NCBI RefSeq assembly: GCF_001425355.1
Contig: NZ_LMQN01000009.1
Coordinates: forward strand, 1-41,215
Direction: 5' to 3'
Source: Chryseobacterium sp. Leaf405
Lineage (GTDB): Bacteria; Bacteroidota; Bacteroidia; Flavobacteriales; Weeksellaceae
DNA length: 41,215 nt
Part shown: piece after piece, positions 33,249-41,215 of the stretch
Numbering within the stretch: position 1 is the first letter of the stretch
How the letters are laid out: each line of letters opens with the position of its first letter
Made by a program: the position numbers and the translations under genes
The notes under the pieces: model-generated
Databases searched by the model: none
Seen by the model: the letters and a program-made list of their open reading frames with translations, nothing else
What the model was told of the DNA's origin: nothing

Positions 33249-35594
33249 ATGGACAGAAGAAAATTTTTAGAAAAATCGAGCTTACTTTTAGCAGGATTAG
33301 GAACATCCAGCCTACTACATCCTTCAATTTTAAAAGCTTTAACAATAGAACCTGATGCTGAGTCTACTTTCTACGACGCACAACATGTGGTAATTTTAAT
33401 GCAGGAAAACAGGTCTTTCGATCACGCTTTCGGAGCGTTAAAAGGCGTTCGTGGATTTTTAGATCAGAGAACTTTTATTAAACAAGATGGTCATTCTGCA
33501 TTCTTTCAAAAAAATGACGCCGGAAAATATGCAACTCCCTCTCGACTGGATTTGAAAAATACAAAATCTACTTGGATGAGTTCGCTTCCTCATTCCTGGG
33601 ACAATCAGCAAAAAGCGTTGAATAAAGGGAAATACGATCAATGGCTTCAATCAAAAGCTTCGGGAAATAAAGATTATAAAGATATTCCGTTGACGTTGGG
33701 GTATTACAATCGTGAAGATTTACCCTTTTATTATCAATTGGCTGATGCGTTTACAATTTTCGATCAATATTTTTGTTCATCGATGACAGGAACTACACCG
33801 AACAGGCTTTTTCATTGGTCGGGAACGTTGCGTGAACAGCAAACTGGAAAAGTAAAAGCAAATGTTTACAACGAAAATATTGATTACGATAAAAATCATC
33901 AGGCAAGATGGAAAAGTTTCCCCGAAATTTTAGAAGAACAAAATATATCATGGAAAATATATCAGAATGAAATCAGTCTTCCGAAAGGAATGTCTGGTGA
34001 ACAGGAAGCCTGGTTGAGCAACTTTACAGACAATCCGATTGAATGGTTTTCAAAATTTAATGTAAAATTTTCAAAAGGATATTATCAGAATATTCCGAAT
34101 ATTATTTCTTATTTAAAAAAGGAAATTGAAAAAAATCCGAATCAAAAAGAAAGATTCGAAGCTATGATTTCCGAACTTGAAGAAGATAAAATTAAATATC
34201 ATCCTGATAATTATACAAAACTTTCTCAGTACGAAAAAAATCTTCACGAAAAAGCATTTACAACAAACGTAAACGATCCGGATTTCTGGAATATAGAAAT
34301 CGGAAAGGACGAAAATGGAGACAGATTGGTTGTGCCAAAGGGTGATGTTTTATTTCAGTTCAGAAAAGATGTTGAAGATAAAAAATTACCTTTGGTTTCG
34401 TGGCTGATTGCTCCGGAACATTTTTCTGATCATCCCGGTTCGCCTTGGTATGGTGCATGGTACATTTCTGAAGTATTAAATATTTTAACCAAAGATCTTG
34501 AAACGTGGAAAAAAACAATTTTCATTATTAATTATGATGAAAATGACGGTTATTTTGATCATGTTTTACCTTTCGCTCCACCGATGAATCCGAGCCAGCC
34601 TGTTGATATGAATGGAAAAGAAGGGGTGGAGTATGTAAATAAAAATCAGGAATATATGTCTAAGGAAAAGCTGAAAGATTACGAACGAATTGAAGGAACA
34701 GTTGGTTTGGGCTTCAGAGTTCCCATGATTATTGCTTCTCCGTGGACGAAAGGTGGTTTCGTAAATTCCGAAGTTTCAGATCATACTTCTGTCTTGCAGT
34801 TCTTGGAAAAGTTTATTCAGAAAAAGTTTAAGAAAGATGTTAAGGTAGAAAATATCAGCGATTGGAGAAGGGCAATTTGTGGAGATCTGACTTCAGCTTT
34901 TAATTCATCGAGTGTAAAAATCCCGAAAATGGATTATTTAGACCAAAAGGAATATGCTCAAACCATTAATTCTGCGAAAAACAAACCCGTTCCCAATTTG
35001 AAATGGTATGAAGAAAACGAACTTAATAACAATTTACTGGAAATTCAGGAAAGAGGTTTGAAGCCATCTAATTCTCTTCCTTATAATTATCTGGTGAATT
35101 TAGAAAGAGGAAAAATTTCGATGATCAATTTAAAAGAAAGAGCTGTCCCATTATTGATTTATGACAGGACTAAGTTCGATAGTGACGATTTCCATTTTTC
35201 TTACGCTTTATATTCAAAACAGGAATTATCGCACGCTGTAAATGCCGGAAAATATAATTATGAAGTTTTCGGCCCGAACGGTTTTTACAGATATTTTAAA
35301 GGAGAAAATCACCCTGAACTAGAAATTTCGTTGAAAAATAATTCATCAAAAAATGAGGTGGAATTAATTATAAAAAATTTAAATAAAAACAACACTTCTA
35401 TTATTTTTGAAGATTTTTACAACAAAAATCAAAAGAAAATTTCATTGCAAAAAGCTGAAGAAAAAATCATATTCAATCTTGAAAAAATGAAAGGCTGGTA
35501 TGATCTGAAAATTACTTCAGGAAATAATATCTGGCATTTCGCCGGAAGGTTGGAATCGGGAAAACCTACAGTTTCAGACCCTCATTGGGCTTAA
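33249..35594 (+). CDS. Phosphocholine-specific phospholipase C, Tat-exported
   Basis: From ATG 33249 (six bases after a less likely TTG) the 781-aa protein opens with MDRRKFLEKSSLLLAGLG, a twin-arginine signal (Arg3-Arg4). HVVILMQENRSFDHAFGALK (residues 46-65), GVRGF, YCSSMTGTTPNR-like (FCSSMTGTTPNR), FIINYDENDGYFDHVLPFAP and HTSVLQFLEKF are the hallmarks of the phosphoesterase family that cleaves phosphatidylcholine or sphingomyelin to phosphocholine. Two small beta domains at the C terminus (YALYSKQELSHAVNAGKYN, YEVFGPNGFYRYFKGE; WYDLKITSGNNIWHFAGRLE) match the bacterial PLC C-terminal repeats. It likely acts at the cell surface or is secreted, releasing phosphate, choline or fatty-acyl lipid. 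It could be a virulence-type haemolysin homologue. Monocistronic between two terminators. Confidence 0.92.
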   Translation: MDRRKFLEKSSLLLAGLGTSSLLHPSILKALTIEPDAESTFYDAQHVVILMQENRSFDHAFGALKGVRGFLDQRTFIKQDGHSAFFQKNDAGKYATPSRLDLKNTKSTWMSSLPHSWDNQQKALNKGKYDQWLQSKASGNKDYKDIPLTLGYYNREDLPFYYQLADAFTIFDQYFCSSMTGTTPNRLFHWSGTLREQQTGKVKANVYNENIDYDKNHQARWKSFPEILEEQNISWKIYQNEISLPKGMSGEQEAWLSNFTDNPIEWFSKFNVKFSKGYYQNIPNIISYLKKEIEKNPNQKERFEAMISELEEDKIKYHPDNYTKLSQYEKNLHEKAFTTNVNDPDFWNIEIGKDENGDRLVVPKGDVLFQFRKDVEDKKLPLVSWLIAPEHFSDHPGSPWYGAWYISEVLNILTKDLETWKKTIFIINYDENDGYFDHVLPFAPPMNPSQPVDMNGKEGVEYVNKNQEYMSKEKLKDYERIEGTVGLGFRVPMIIASPWTKGGFVNSEVSDHTSVLQFLEKFIQKKFKKDVKVENISDWRRAICGDLTSAFNSSSVKIPKMDYLDQKEYAQTINSAKNKPVPNLKWYEENELNNNLLEIQERGLKPSNSLPYNYLVNLERGKISMINLKERAVPLLIYDRTKFDSDDFHFSYALYSKQELSHAVNAGKYNYEVFGPNGFYRYFKGENHPELEISLKNNSSKNEVELIIKNLNKNNTSIIFEDFYNKNQKKISLQKAEEKIIFNLEKMKGWYDLKITSGNNIWHFAGRLESGKPTVSDPHWA

Positions 35595-35613
35595 CGTAAA
35601 CCTAAAAAACATT

Positions 35614-35648
35614 AAAAGTCTTATACATAATTTGTATAAGACTTTTTT
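35614..35648 (+). terminator. Terminator of the phospholipase C gene
   Basis: A perfect 14-bp stem AAAAGTCTTATACA / TGTATAAGACTTTT with a 5-base loop, followed by TT. It lies 19 nt after the stop codon. The following 35649-35834 should contain the promoter of the fimbria-like operon, but no box is convincing. Confidence 0.88.
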
Positions 35649-35834
35649 AATACATCTGATTTAAATCATAAATGTTTGATTTAATTATTGCTAATATGCA
35701 AAAGTTTTCAAAGTAATATTTTTAATAAATAATTGGTAATGAACACTTAATTATAAAATAAATTGAAAAAATATTTGAAAATATTTCATAGTATGATGAA
35801 TTTTATTAACTTCACCCAACTAAATAACGATAAC

Positions 35835-36413
35835 ATGAAAAAAGTAAATTTTCCTTTGATTCTGTCTTTGGTAGCATTAGCATTCTCTGCTCAAATGCAC
35901 GCACAAGACACTAACACCGACAATCACACGATAACGATCTCTGTACCGGAAGTCGCACTGGTAGACATAGAACCTGCCGCTACTAAAAACATCACTCTGG
36001 GCTTTACAGCTCCAACAGAAGCAGGAAATCCAGTCATAGCAAATGCAGCCAACACTACCCTTTGGCTTAATTATTCTTCTATTAAATCTGTTGCCGATCC
36101 TACTCGTAATGTATCTGTAAAATTAAATGCCATTATTCCTGGAATTGACATTCATGTGACTGCCGCCGCTGCTACAGGTGCCGGAGGGGGAACATTGGGA
36201 ACGCCGGCCGCTCAGCTCACATTAAGTGCTGCAGATCAGACAATTGTTTCAGGAATTGGTAGTGCTTACACAGGAAATGGAGCCAACAACGGTCATAATC
36301 TTACGTATGCATTAGCTCCGGGAAGTGGTCCTGGCGGAGTTGCTGTGTATGCAGATTTGCAGGCTGTAGCAACTACTGTAGCAACAGTTACGTATACTAT
36401 TTCGGACAACTAA
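35835..36413 (+). CDS. Secreted fimbrial-subunit-like protein 1
   Basis: From ATG 35835 (a TTG 72 nt upstream would give a poor leader) the 192-aa protein starts with a clear signal peptide (MKKVNFPLILSLVALAFSAQ, then MHA). The mature part is almost wholly beta: TITISVPEVALVDIEP, NITLGFTAPTEAGNPV, TTLWLNYSS, RNVSVKLNAIIPGIDIHVTA, GAGGGTLGT, GIGSAYTGNGANNGHNL, and a closing VATVTYTISDN. An alternating beta pattern at both ends is what fimbrial subunits show. A paralogue with the same blocks is encoded at 40047 behind the usher-like gene. A hairpin follows its stop, so this first gene could be expressed most strongly, as a major subunit. No named family recognised, and the function is inferred. 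Confidence 0.6.
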   Translation: MKKVNFPLILSLVALAFSAQMHAQDTNTDNHTITISVPEVALVDIEPAATKNITLGFTAPTEAGNPVIANAANTTLWLNYSSIKSVADPTRNVSVKLNAIIPGIDIHVTAAAATGAGGGTLGTPAAQLTLSAADQTIVSGIGSAYTGNGANNGHNLTYALAPGSGPGGVAVYADLQAVATTVATVTYTISDN

Positions 36414-36436
36414 CCGTCCAAATTTCATCTTTAAGT

Positions 36437-36479
36437 ACAAGCAAGAAGAAATGAACTATCTGTTTCTTCTTGATCTTGT
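36437..36479 (+). terminator. Intercistronic hairpin after subunit gene 1
   Basis: The outer arms ACAAG / CTTGT and inner arms CAAGAAGAAA / TTTCTTCTTG form a 15-bp interrupted stem with an 11-nt loop. There is no long T-run, so it is probably an attenuator or mRNA-stabilising structure and not a full stop. Confidence 0.6.
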
Positions 36480-36515
36480 ATGGTCAATATTTTACAACCT
36501 AAACTTTACATACAT

Positions 36516-37316
36516 ATGGTAAGGCGCATTCTCCTATTGGTAATTCTCATCTTTCAATTCTGTTTTTGTAAAGCCGGAATTGTAATCCTAAATGGTCTTT
36601 CCCATTCTTACAAAGTAGAAAACGGAAAAGTATATAAAGGGAAAATTGAAATGGAAAATACGAGCAATCAACCACAAAGTGTAAAAATATTTCTTCAGGA
36701 TTTCAGCTATAAATCTGATGGAACTATTAATTATTCAGCACCGCAAACTAATAACAGAACTAATGCTGACTGGATTAAATTCAACACAAATTTAGTTACC
36801 ATTAAAGGAAAACAAAAAACTGAAGTGTATTATGAAATTACCATTCCCAATACAATTTCTAATCCCGGAAGTTATTGGAGTGTGATTATGGTAGAACCGG
36901 TGGAAGATCTAAAGCCTGATGACAGTAAACAGGGTGTAAGCATTACCTCAGTGATACGATATGCCATTCAGGTAATTACAGATTTTAATGCTGATAAAGC
37001 AAAGCCCGATCTTAAGTTTGAAAGTATAAAAATAGAGAATGAAGAAGGCTTCAGAACCGCACAAATCGCAATAGCGAATAACGGTAATCTTTATTGTAAA
37101 CCTACAGCCTCACTTGAAATATACAATCGTAAAACGGGAGAAAAAATCGGAACATTCTCAAGCATTGCGATGGGACTACTACCCCACACTTCCAAAAAAT
37201 TCTCTATTAAACTTAATACATTAACTCCGGATAAATATAATGCAGTCATCATTGCTACCGATGAAAACGAAAATGCCTTTGCCCTCAATGTGGAACTAGA
37301 AGTAAAAAATGATTAG
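36516..37316 (+). CDS. PapD-like periplasmic chaperone candidate
   Basis: From ATG 36516 (an ATG 36 nt earlier abuts the hairpin and gives a worse leader) the 266-aa protein has signal MVRRILLLVILIFQFCFCKA. The first mature domain looks like an immunoglobulin-type PapD N-domain: YKVENGKVYKGKIEMENTSN, PQSVKIFLQDFSY, TNADWIKFNTNLVTIKGKQK, EVYYEITIPNTISNPGSYWS. The second half is another beta-sandwich (LKFESIKIENEEGFRTAQIA, GNLYCKPTASLEIYN). This order, with the downstream usher-like barrel and flanking subunit-like genes, is that of a chaperone-usher operon. The invariant Arg/Lys pair of classical chaperones cannot be assigned by eye. It overlaps the next gene by 8 nt. Confidence 0.58.
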   Translation: MVRRILLLVILIFQFCFCKAGIVILNGLSHSYKVENGKVYKGKIEMENTSNQPQSVKIFLQDFSYKSDGTINYSAPQTNNRTNADWIKFNTNLVTIKGKQKTEVYYEITIPNTISNPGSYWSVIMVEPVEDLKPDDSKQGVSITSVIRYAIQVITDFNADKAKPDLKFESIKIENEEGFRTAQIAIANNGNLYCKPTASLEIYNRKTGEKIGTFSSIAMGLLPHTSKKFSIKLNTLTPDKYNAVIIATDENENAFALNVELEVKND

Positions 37317-40050
37317 AATTTGGTATATATATATTTTTTTTTTATTCCCTGTACTTATTTTTTCTCAACAACCATCATCACAAATTGTTAAAAAAGATAG
37401 TCTACTGCCGGGAACATCTACTTCTATTTCATTTATCTTAGAAAATCCTACATCAGAAAATAAAAAATATATCATTCAAGTTAGTACTTCAAATCAAAAT
37501 ATCATTCCTATTTTATCTAAAGGTGAATTTACTATTTCTCCTAATGAAATTAAAACTTACATCGTCCCTTTGCGAATTGCCACAGAAGCTGCGCAGGGAA
37601 AATACTCAATAATAATTCAGGGAACAGATCAAAATAATGGAAATCAATTTACAAAAAAAGAAGATATTACTATTTTTGGAAGCAGTAAATTAACTGTATC
37701 TGCTCTTAATTCTCCTGAATTTATCAGAGCCGGAGAAATGATTAAAGCCTCTTTCCTTTTAAAAAATGAAGGAAATATCATTGAAAATCTTATTCTTGAA
37801 AGTAAAAATGCAGTTGTTGATCATGATGCAAATTTAGTTTTACAGCCAGGTGAAACCAAAATTGTCACTATTCATAAACTCACCAGCACAGAATTGGGAC
37901 AAAATGAATATCAAAATCTGAATCTTACTGTTTATCCACAAGAAAATTCAACAGAAAAACAATCCGCTTACGTCAGTACAAAAGTCATTTCCATAAAACC
38001 TGTTGAAGACGATATTTATCAAAGGCTTCCTATTGCAACCTCTCTAACTTTTATCGGAATGCAAAATATGGGCGTTTATGATGATGGCTTTCAGGGAGAA
38101 ATTTACGGTAAAGGCAGCCTTGATAAGGAAAATAAAAACAATATTGAGTTTCATGCCGTTTCTAAAAATCCGGTGGAATTCAATTCATTTACACAATACG
38201 AAGAGTATTTTATTAATTACAAACGAGAGAATCTTTTCGTTCATTTAGGTGACAAAAATTATTCTGCTTCATATTTAACGGAATTTGCACGATACGGACG
38301 AGGCGCCGAAATACGATATGACTTCAAGAAGCTAAGTTTGGGTGGTTTTTATAATCATCCAAGATTTTTCCGTGATATAGAAGATGAATTTAATATTTAT
38401 TCAACAATTAAAATCCGAAAAGAATCTGAAATTACAGCAGGATATCTACATAAAATACCAAGAAAAGGAGAAATGAATCTTGGAAATATCAGACTTGATT
38501 CTGAAGCTCATCTTCCTTATACAAAAGGAAAATTGAAAATTTCAGAAAATATTACTGCATCCGGAGAACTCGCATACAGCAAAACAGATGCAATGGATGG
38601 CAGTGCTTATTTGTTGCAAACACAAGTAAATTACACAAAACTTAACGGAAGTTTGATGTACATGAAAGCAAGTCCGCATTTTGCAGGTTATTTTACCAAT
38701 ACCAGAACTTTTAATGGAAATCTTCAATATAGATTGACCAGCAAATTAAATATTTTTGCCAATTATATGCGGGATGCTAAAAATTTTGAACGTGATACTC
38801 TATTTCTGGCAGCACCATACAGAAATTATTTGCAATATGGATTACAATATAAATATCTTTCAAGCGGATCTGTAATGTTATACAACGGCTTTCAAAAATA
38901 CCAAGATCGTCTTGAACCGAGACAATTTGATTATTATGAACGTTTTTTTAAAGTAAGTATCGATCAAAAAGTGGGTATATTTCAGATAAATATTGAAGGG
39001 CAATTCGGCAAAACTGAGAATTATCTTACCGGGTTTTCAGGAAATTCAAGTTTTTATACGGCAAATTTGGCTTTCGAAAAACTCAGAACCTCTTTCAATG
39101 TGTTTGCAAGTTATGCGATTACATCAAGGTATCAACTGCAAAATCAGAGGCAGATCTACTATGGAGCAAGAATTATCAGTAGACTCTCAGACAAAACCAA
39201 TTTCAGCCTTTTTTATCAGAATAATTATATGCCCGAGGAATATTTCAAAGATAGAAATCTCTTTGAACTTCTTTTTCATCAACAATTATTTCCTGGGAAT
39301 GAATTAGATATTTCGGGAAGATATTCACTTCAGCGGGGCGAATTGGGAAATAAAGACTTTATATTTTCATTGAGATACACAGTAAGGCTAAGAGTTCCGG
39401 TACAGAAAATTGCCGAGTATACTTCATTATCCGGAAACATTGGAAATCTTGGAGTTCATAAAACAGAAGGTATAAAATTAATGTTGGGAAGTTATCTTTC
39501 TATCACCGATAAAAACGGAAATTTTATGTTTAAAAATATTATTCCGGGAAATTATTATCTTGAAATAGATCGTTCAACGACTAATATTAATGATATTTCC
39601 AATATTACACTACCGGTATATTTAAGTTTAGCAAATAAAGAGAATATTTTTAATTTCGGATTAACCACGGCATCAAGTATTGAAGGAACCATACAGCTTT
39701 CTGAAAATGAAACACAATATAGTTTTGCTAAACTTCAGCCCAATAAAGATAAAAAGAAAAAAGAAAGCATCATTATTGAAGCAACAAATGGCGAACAGAC
39801 GTATAGAAAAATAGGTTTTATCGGAGAAAATTTTGATTTTACTTATCTGCGTCCTGGAGAATGGAAAGTAAAATTATACCGAAACGGACTTGATAAACGA
39901 TATAAAATTGCAGTGGAAAATTTTCAATTTAATCTGAAACCATCACAAAAACAAAAAATCTCAATTCACATTACAAAACAACAAAGTGAAATCAAATACC
40001 AACAGGAAAGTATAAAAGTAGGTTATAACCAAATGAAAAAGAAAAAATGA
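37309..40050 (+). CDS. Usher-like outer-membrane beta-barrel protein
   Basis: This 913-aa protein has a signal peptide (MIRIWYIYIFFLFPVLIFSQ). Residues ~22-235 contain two Ig-like domains (LLPGTSTSISFILENPTSEN, FIRAGEMIKASFLLKNEGNI). Residues ~245-700 are a long series of amphipathic beta strands with many Tyr/Phe (HLGDKNYSASYLTEFARYGR, KLSLGGFYNHPRFF, LQYGLQYKYLSSGSVMLYNG, IFSLRYTVRLRVP). Residues ~707-765 form a carboxypeptidase-regulatory-like domain (TSLSGNIGNLG, ITDKNGNFMFKNIIPGNYY), and another beta domain with a basic tail ends the chain. Large barrel plus soluble beta domains on both sides matches the design, though not the clear sequence, of fimbrial ushers. It overlaps the chaperone candidate (8 nt) and the second subunit gene (ATGA, 4 nt), so all are co-translated. 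Confidence 0.58.
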   Translation: MIRIWYIYIFFLFPVLIFSQQPSSQIVKKDSLLPGTSTSISFILENPTSENKKYIIQVSTSNQNIIPILSKGEFTISPNEIKTYIVPLRIATEAAQGKYSIIIQGTDQNNGNQFTKKEDITIFGSSKLTVSALNSPEFIRAGEMIKASFLLKNEGNIIENLILESKNAVVDHDANLVLQPGETKIVTIHKLTSTELGQNEYQNLNLTVYPQENSTEKQSAYVSTKVISIKPVEDDIYQRLPIATSLTFIGMQNMGVYDDGFQGEIYGKGSLDKENKNNIEFHAVSKNPVEFNSFTQYEEYFINYKRENLFVHLGDKNYSASYLTEFARYGRGAEIRYDFKKLSLGGFYNHPRFFRDIEDEFNIYSTIKIRKESEITAGYLHKIPRKGEMNLGNIRLDSEAHLPYTKGKLKISENITASGELAYSKTDAMDGSAYLLQTQVNYTKLNGSLMYMKASPHFAGYFTNTRTFNGNLQYRLTSKLNIFANYMRDAKNFERDTLFLAAPYRNYLQYGLQYKYLSSGSVMLYNGFQKYQDRLEPRQFDYYERFFKVSIDQKVGIFQINIEGQFGKTENYLTGFSGNSSFYTANLAFEKLRTSFNVFASYAITSRYQLQNQRQIYYGARIISRLSDKTNFSLFYQNNYMPEEYFKDRNLFELLFHQQLFPGNELDISGRYSLQRGELGNKDFIFSLRYTVRLRVPVQKIAEYTSLSGNIGNLGVHKTEGIKLMLGSYLSITDKNGNFMFKNIIPGNYYLEIDRSTTNINDISNITLPVYLSLANKENIFNFGLTTASSIEGTIQLSENETQYSFAKLQPNKDKKKKESIIIEATNGEQTYRKIGFIGENFDFTYLRPGEWKVKLYRNGLDKRYKIAVENFQFNLKPSQKQKISIHITKQQSEIKYQQESIKVGYNQMKKKK

Positions 40051-40583
40051 AAGTAAATACCTATATTCTATTGATTATTTTCTGTCTGATTTCAAGCATT
40101 GATTTTGCGCAAACAACAGGAAACAGAACAGTTGCCATTACCTTACCAGTAGTTACATTATTAGACATAGAACCAGCAGGAACTATAACATTGAATTTCT
40201 CTGCTCCCACAGAAGCAGGGCAACCTGTAACAGTTCCGGCTTCAAATAATACAAAATGGATTAACTATACTTCAGCAATTGCCTCAGGAGGACTTACAAG
40301 AAGAATAACCGCTTCAGTAAATCAAGTCATTCCCGGTTTAAATATCACAGTACAAGCAGCAGCCGCTTCAGGTTCAGGTGGAGGGACATTAGGAACTGCA
40401 GGAGCCCAAGTAACTCTAACCACAACAGCTATTAACATTATTACAGGAATTGGAGGAGCCTTTACCGGAAATGGAGCTAATAATGGACATAGGCTAACTA
40501 TTAATCTTGCTGTTAGTAATTATGCTAATCTAAATTCACGTACGAATACACCTGTTATAATAACTTATACCATCACTGAATAA
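40047..40583 (+). CDS. Secreted fimbrial-subunit-like protein 2
   Basis: This 178-aa paralogue of the protein at 35835 has signal MKVNTYILLIIFCLISSIDFA and shared blocks TITLNFSAPTEAGQPV, KWINYTSA, RRITASVNQVIPGLNITVQA, GSGGGTLGT, GIGGAFTGNGANNGHRL and a closing VIITYTITE. It begins within the stop codon of the usher-like gene (ATGA). By analogy it is a minor or adaptor subunit. No cysteine is present in the mature part, so the fold is not held by a disulfide. Family unknown. Confidence 0.6.
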   Translation: MKVNTYILLIIFCLISSIDFAQTTGNRTVAITLPVVTLLDIEPAGTITLNFSAPTEAGQPVTVPASNNTKWINYTSAIASGGLTRRITASVNQVIPGLNITVQAAAASGSGGGTLGTAGAQVTLTTTAINIITGIGGAFTGNGANNGHRLTINLAVSNYANLNSRTNTPVIITYTITE

Positions 40584-40590
40584 AAAAATA

Positions 40591-41100
40591 ATGAAATTGA
40601 ATTATCTATATTATAATAAATTTATTTATATCACTTTTTCGATATTAGTCAGTTGTTATTATAAATCTCAGACTATAACCGTCACCGGTACCAACTGGAC
40701 AGTAGCTGTACCTACAATAACAGAAGCAGGAAGTAATTATGCAGGGCTTTATGAAAGTGCAACAAATCAGGTAATACTGGCAGTGAGTGTCCCTTTATTG
40801 TTAGGTACAGGAAAAATATCTGTACATTATGAAGCCAATCCCACCTGGCACAATTCTCTAATTTTATCCGCAAAGAGGACTAGTAACGGATCTACGACAT
40901 GCGTGGCGTGTACAATTACAGGAGGTAGTGCTTATCAGGTAGTAACCCAAACTGCTATTGAATTATTTAGAATACAAGCTATATTGGCATTAGGATCATA
41001 TACCGGAATCAATATCCAATTACAATTAAGCGGAGTATCAGTAACAATTCCCGCAGCAGCATATCAAAGCAGAATAGTATTTACTGTCGGTCCAATTTAA
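40591..41100 (+). CDS. Small secreted beta-rich protein, candidate tip or minor subunit
   Basis: This 169-aa protein starts 7 nt after subunit 2. The leader (YLYYNKFIYITFSILVSCYY) ends either at a signal peptidase site after KSQ or at a possible lipobox LVSC (Cys near residue 22). The mature part is beta-rich (ITVTGTNWTVAVPTITEAGS, NYAGLYESATNQ, VILAVSVPLLLGTGKISVHY, SGVSVTIPAAAYQSRIVFTV) with one close cysteine pair (CVAC). It shares no clear blocks with the two subunit-like proteins. Position suggests a tip, anchor or minor component of the same surface structure. Not recognised. Confidence 0.5.
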   Translation: MKLNYLYYNKFIYITFSILVSCYYKSQTITVTGTNWTVAVPTITEAGSNYAGLYESATNQVILAVSVPLLLGTGKISVHYEANPTWHNSLILSAKRTSNGSTTCVACTITGGSAYQVVTQTAIELFRIQAILALGSYTGINIQLQLSGVSVTIPAAAYQSRIVFTVGPI

Positions 41101-41215
41101 AGTAAAATTCATTTTTTCAGGAGCTTAACCTCTCCAATCTTACTCCTCATGCCTTTCGCTGTCTTTCAAGAGCCCATCCTTACTGCTGGGTAACCATTTC
41201 TATCGGGGTTAGGGT
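41101..41215. other. GC-richer, unexplained non-coding tail
   Basis: From about 41117 base composition rises sharply against its AT-rich neighbours (GGAGCTTAACCTCTCC, GAGCCCATCCTTACTGCTGG, CTATCGGGGTTAGGG). Short complementary arms occur (CCCA / TGGG; AACC / GGTT). No open frame is convincing on either strand. It could be the edge of a repeated element or structured RNA continuing beyond the window. Confidence 0.4.

Noticed and set aside
35763..35834. TTG start extending fimbrial-subunit-like protein 1
   Set aside because: The extension has no leader-like pattern, whereas ATG 35835 opens a textbook signal peptide.
41124..41215. Integron attC site in the terminal GC-rich stretch
   Set aside because: GCTTAAC fits one core box, but the matching GTTRRRY box fails at its last base (GTTAGGG), inner boxes are not evident, and no integrase is in the window.

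Overview
The window comes from a Bacteroidota genome, most likely a Chryseobacterium-like member of the Flavobacteriia. The evidence is the AT-rich sequence, Bacteroidota-type promoters (TTG / TAnnTTTG), a type IX secretion (T9SS) sorting tail, a SusC/SusD pair, DUF6443/DUF5977-type RHS proteins and a 'MKNLKK..RE.LK.IKGG' bacteriocin-like peptide. No tRNA, rRNA or CRISPR array is visible.

Region 1 (1-14740) is a polymorphic-toxin locus. The frameshifted tail of a T9SS-sorted protein is followed by two large secreted RHS-type proteins (197-3568, 3606-7223). The second carries a C-terminal toxin tip with its immunity gene overlapping it by 11 nt (7213-7506). Downstream lie three RHS-core-led orphan tip cassettes, starting at 7718, 10623 and 12125, and two further coreless toxin remnants at 9157 and 9802. 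Every toxin remnant is followed by its own putative immunity gene. Each RHS-led cassette begins with the same piece of RHS core, entered at the same point (AATCAATATATTTACAG), and is preceded by a repeated ~200-bp spacer holding a strong terminator. A fourth spacer ends in a decayed IS1-type transposase relic. All orphan toxins are damaged by a stop, truncation, broken junction or G-tract frameshift, while all six immunity genes are open. The array looks like a silent tip store and immunity archive.

Region 2 (14913-17707) holds a peroxiredoxin, a cytosolic DsbA-like thiol oxidoreductase, a 57-aa GG-leader Cys-rich bacteriocin-like peptide with a near-perfect promoter and a bidirectional terminator, and guaB on the minus strand.

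Region 3 (17874-22563, minus strand) contains an ECF sigma factor, an overlapping single-span membrane protein (likely anti-sigma), a DUF4252+GIN-domain fusion protein and a DUF4252 lipoprotein, then a GlmU-like nucleotidyl/acetyltransferase and ribosomal protein L31 type B.

Region 4 (22747-28336) contains a beta-helix lipoprotein, a MazG-like pyrophosphohydrolase, aroA and a short-chain dehydrogenase in tightly packed pairs. A 20-bp inverted repeat and an Omp85-like outer-membrane barrel follow.

Region 5 (28524-35594) contains a SusC/SusD nutrient-uptake pair and, after a terminator, a Tat-type phosphocholine-specific phospholipase C.

Region 6 (35835-41100) is a compact five-gene set resembling a chaperone-usher fimbrial operon. 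It has two paralogous secreted subunit-like proteins, a PapD-like periplasmic chaperone candidate, a 913-aa usher-like outer-membrane barrel and a small secreted beta-rich protein. This set and the RHS tip array are the two best candidates for an undescribed system. The last ~100 bases are GC-richer and unexplained.
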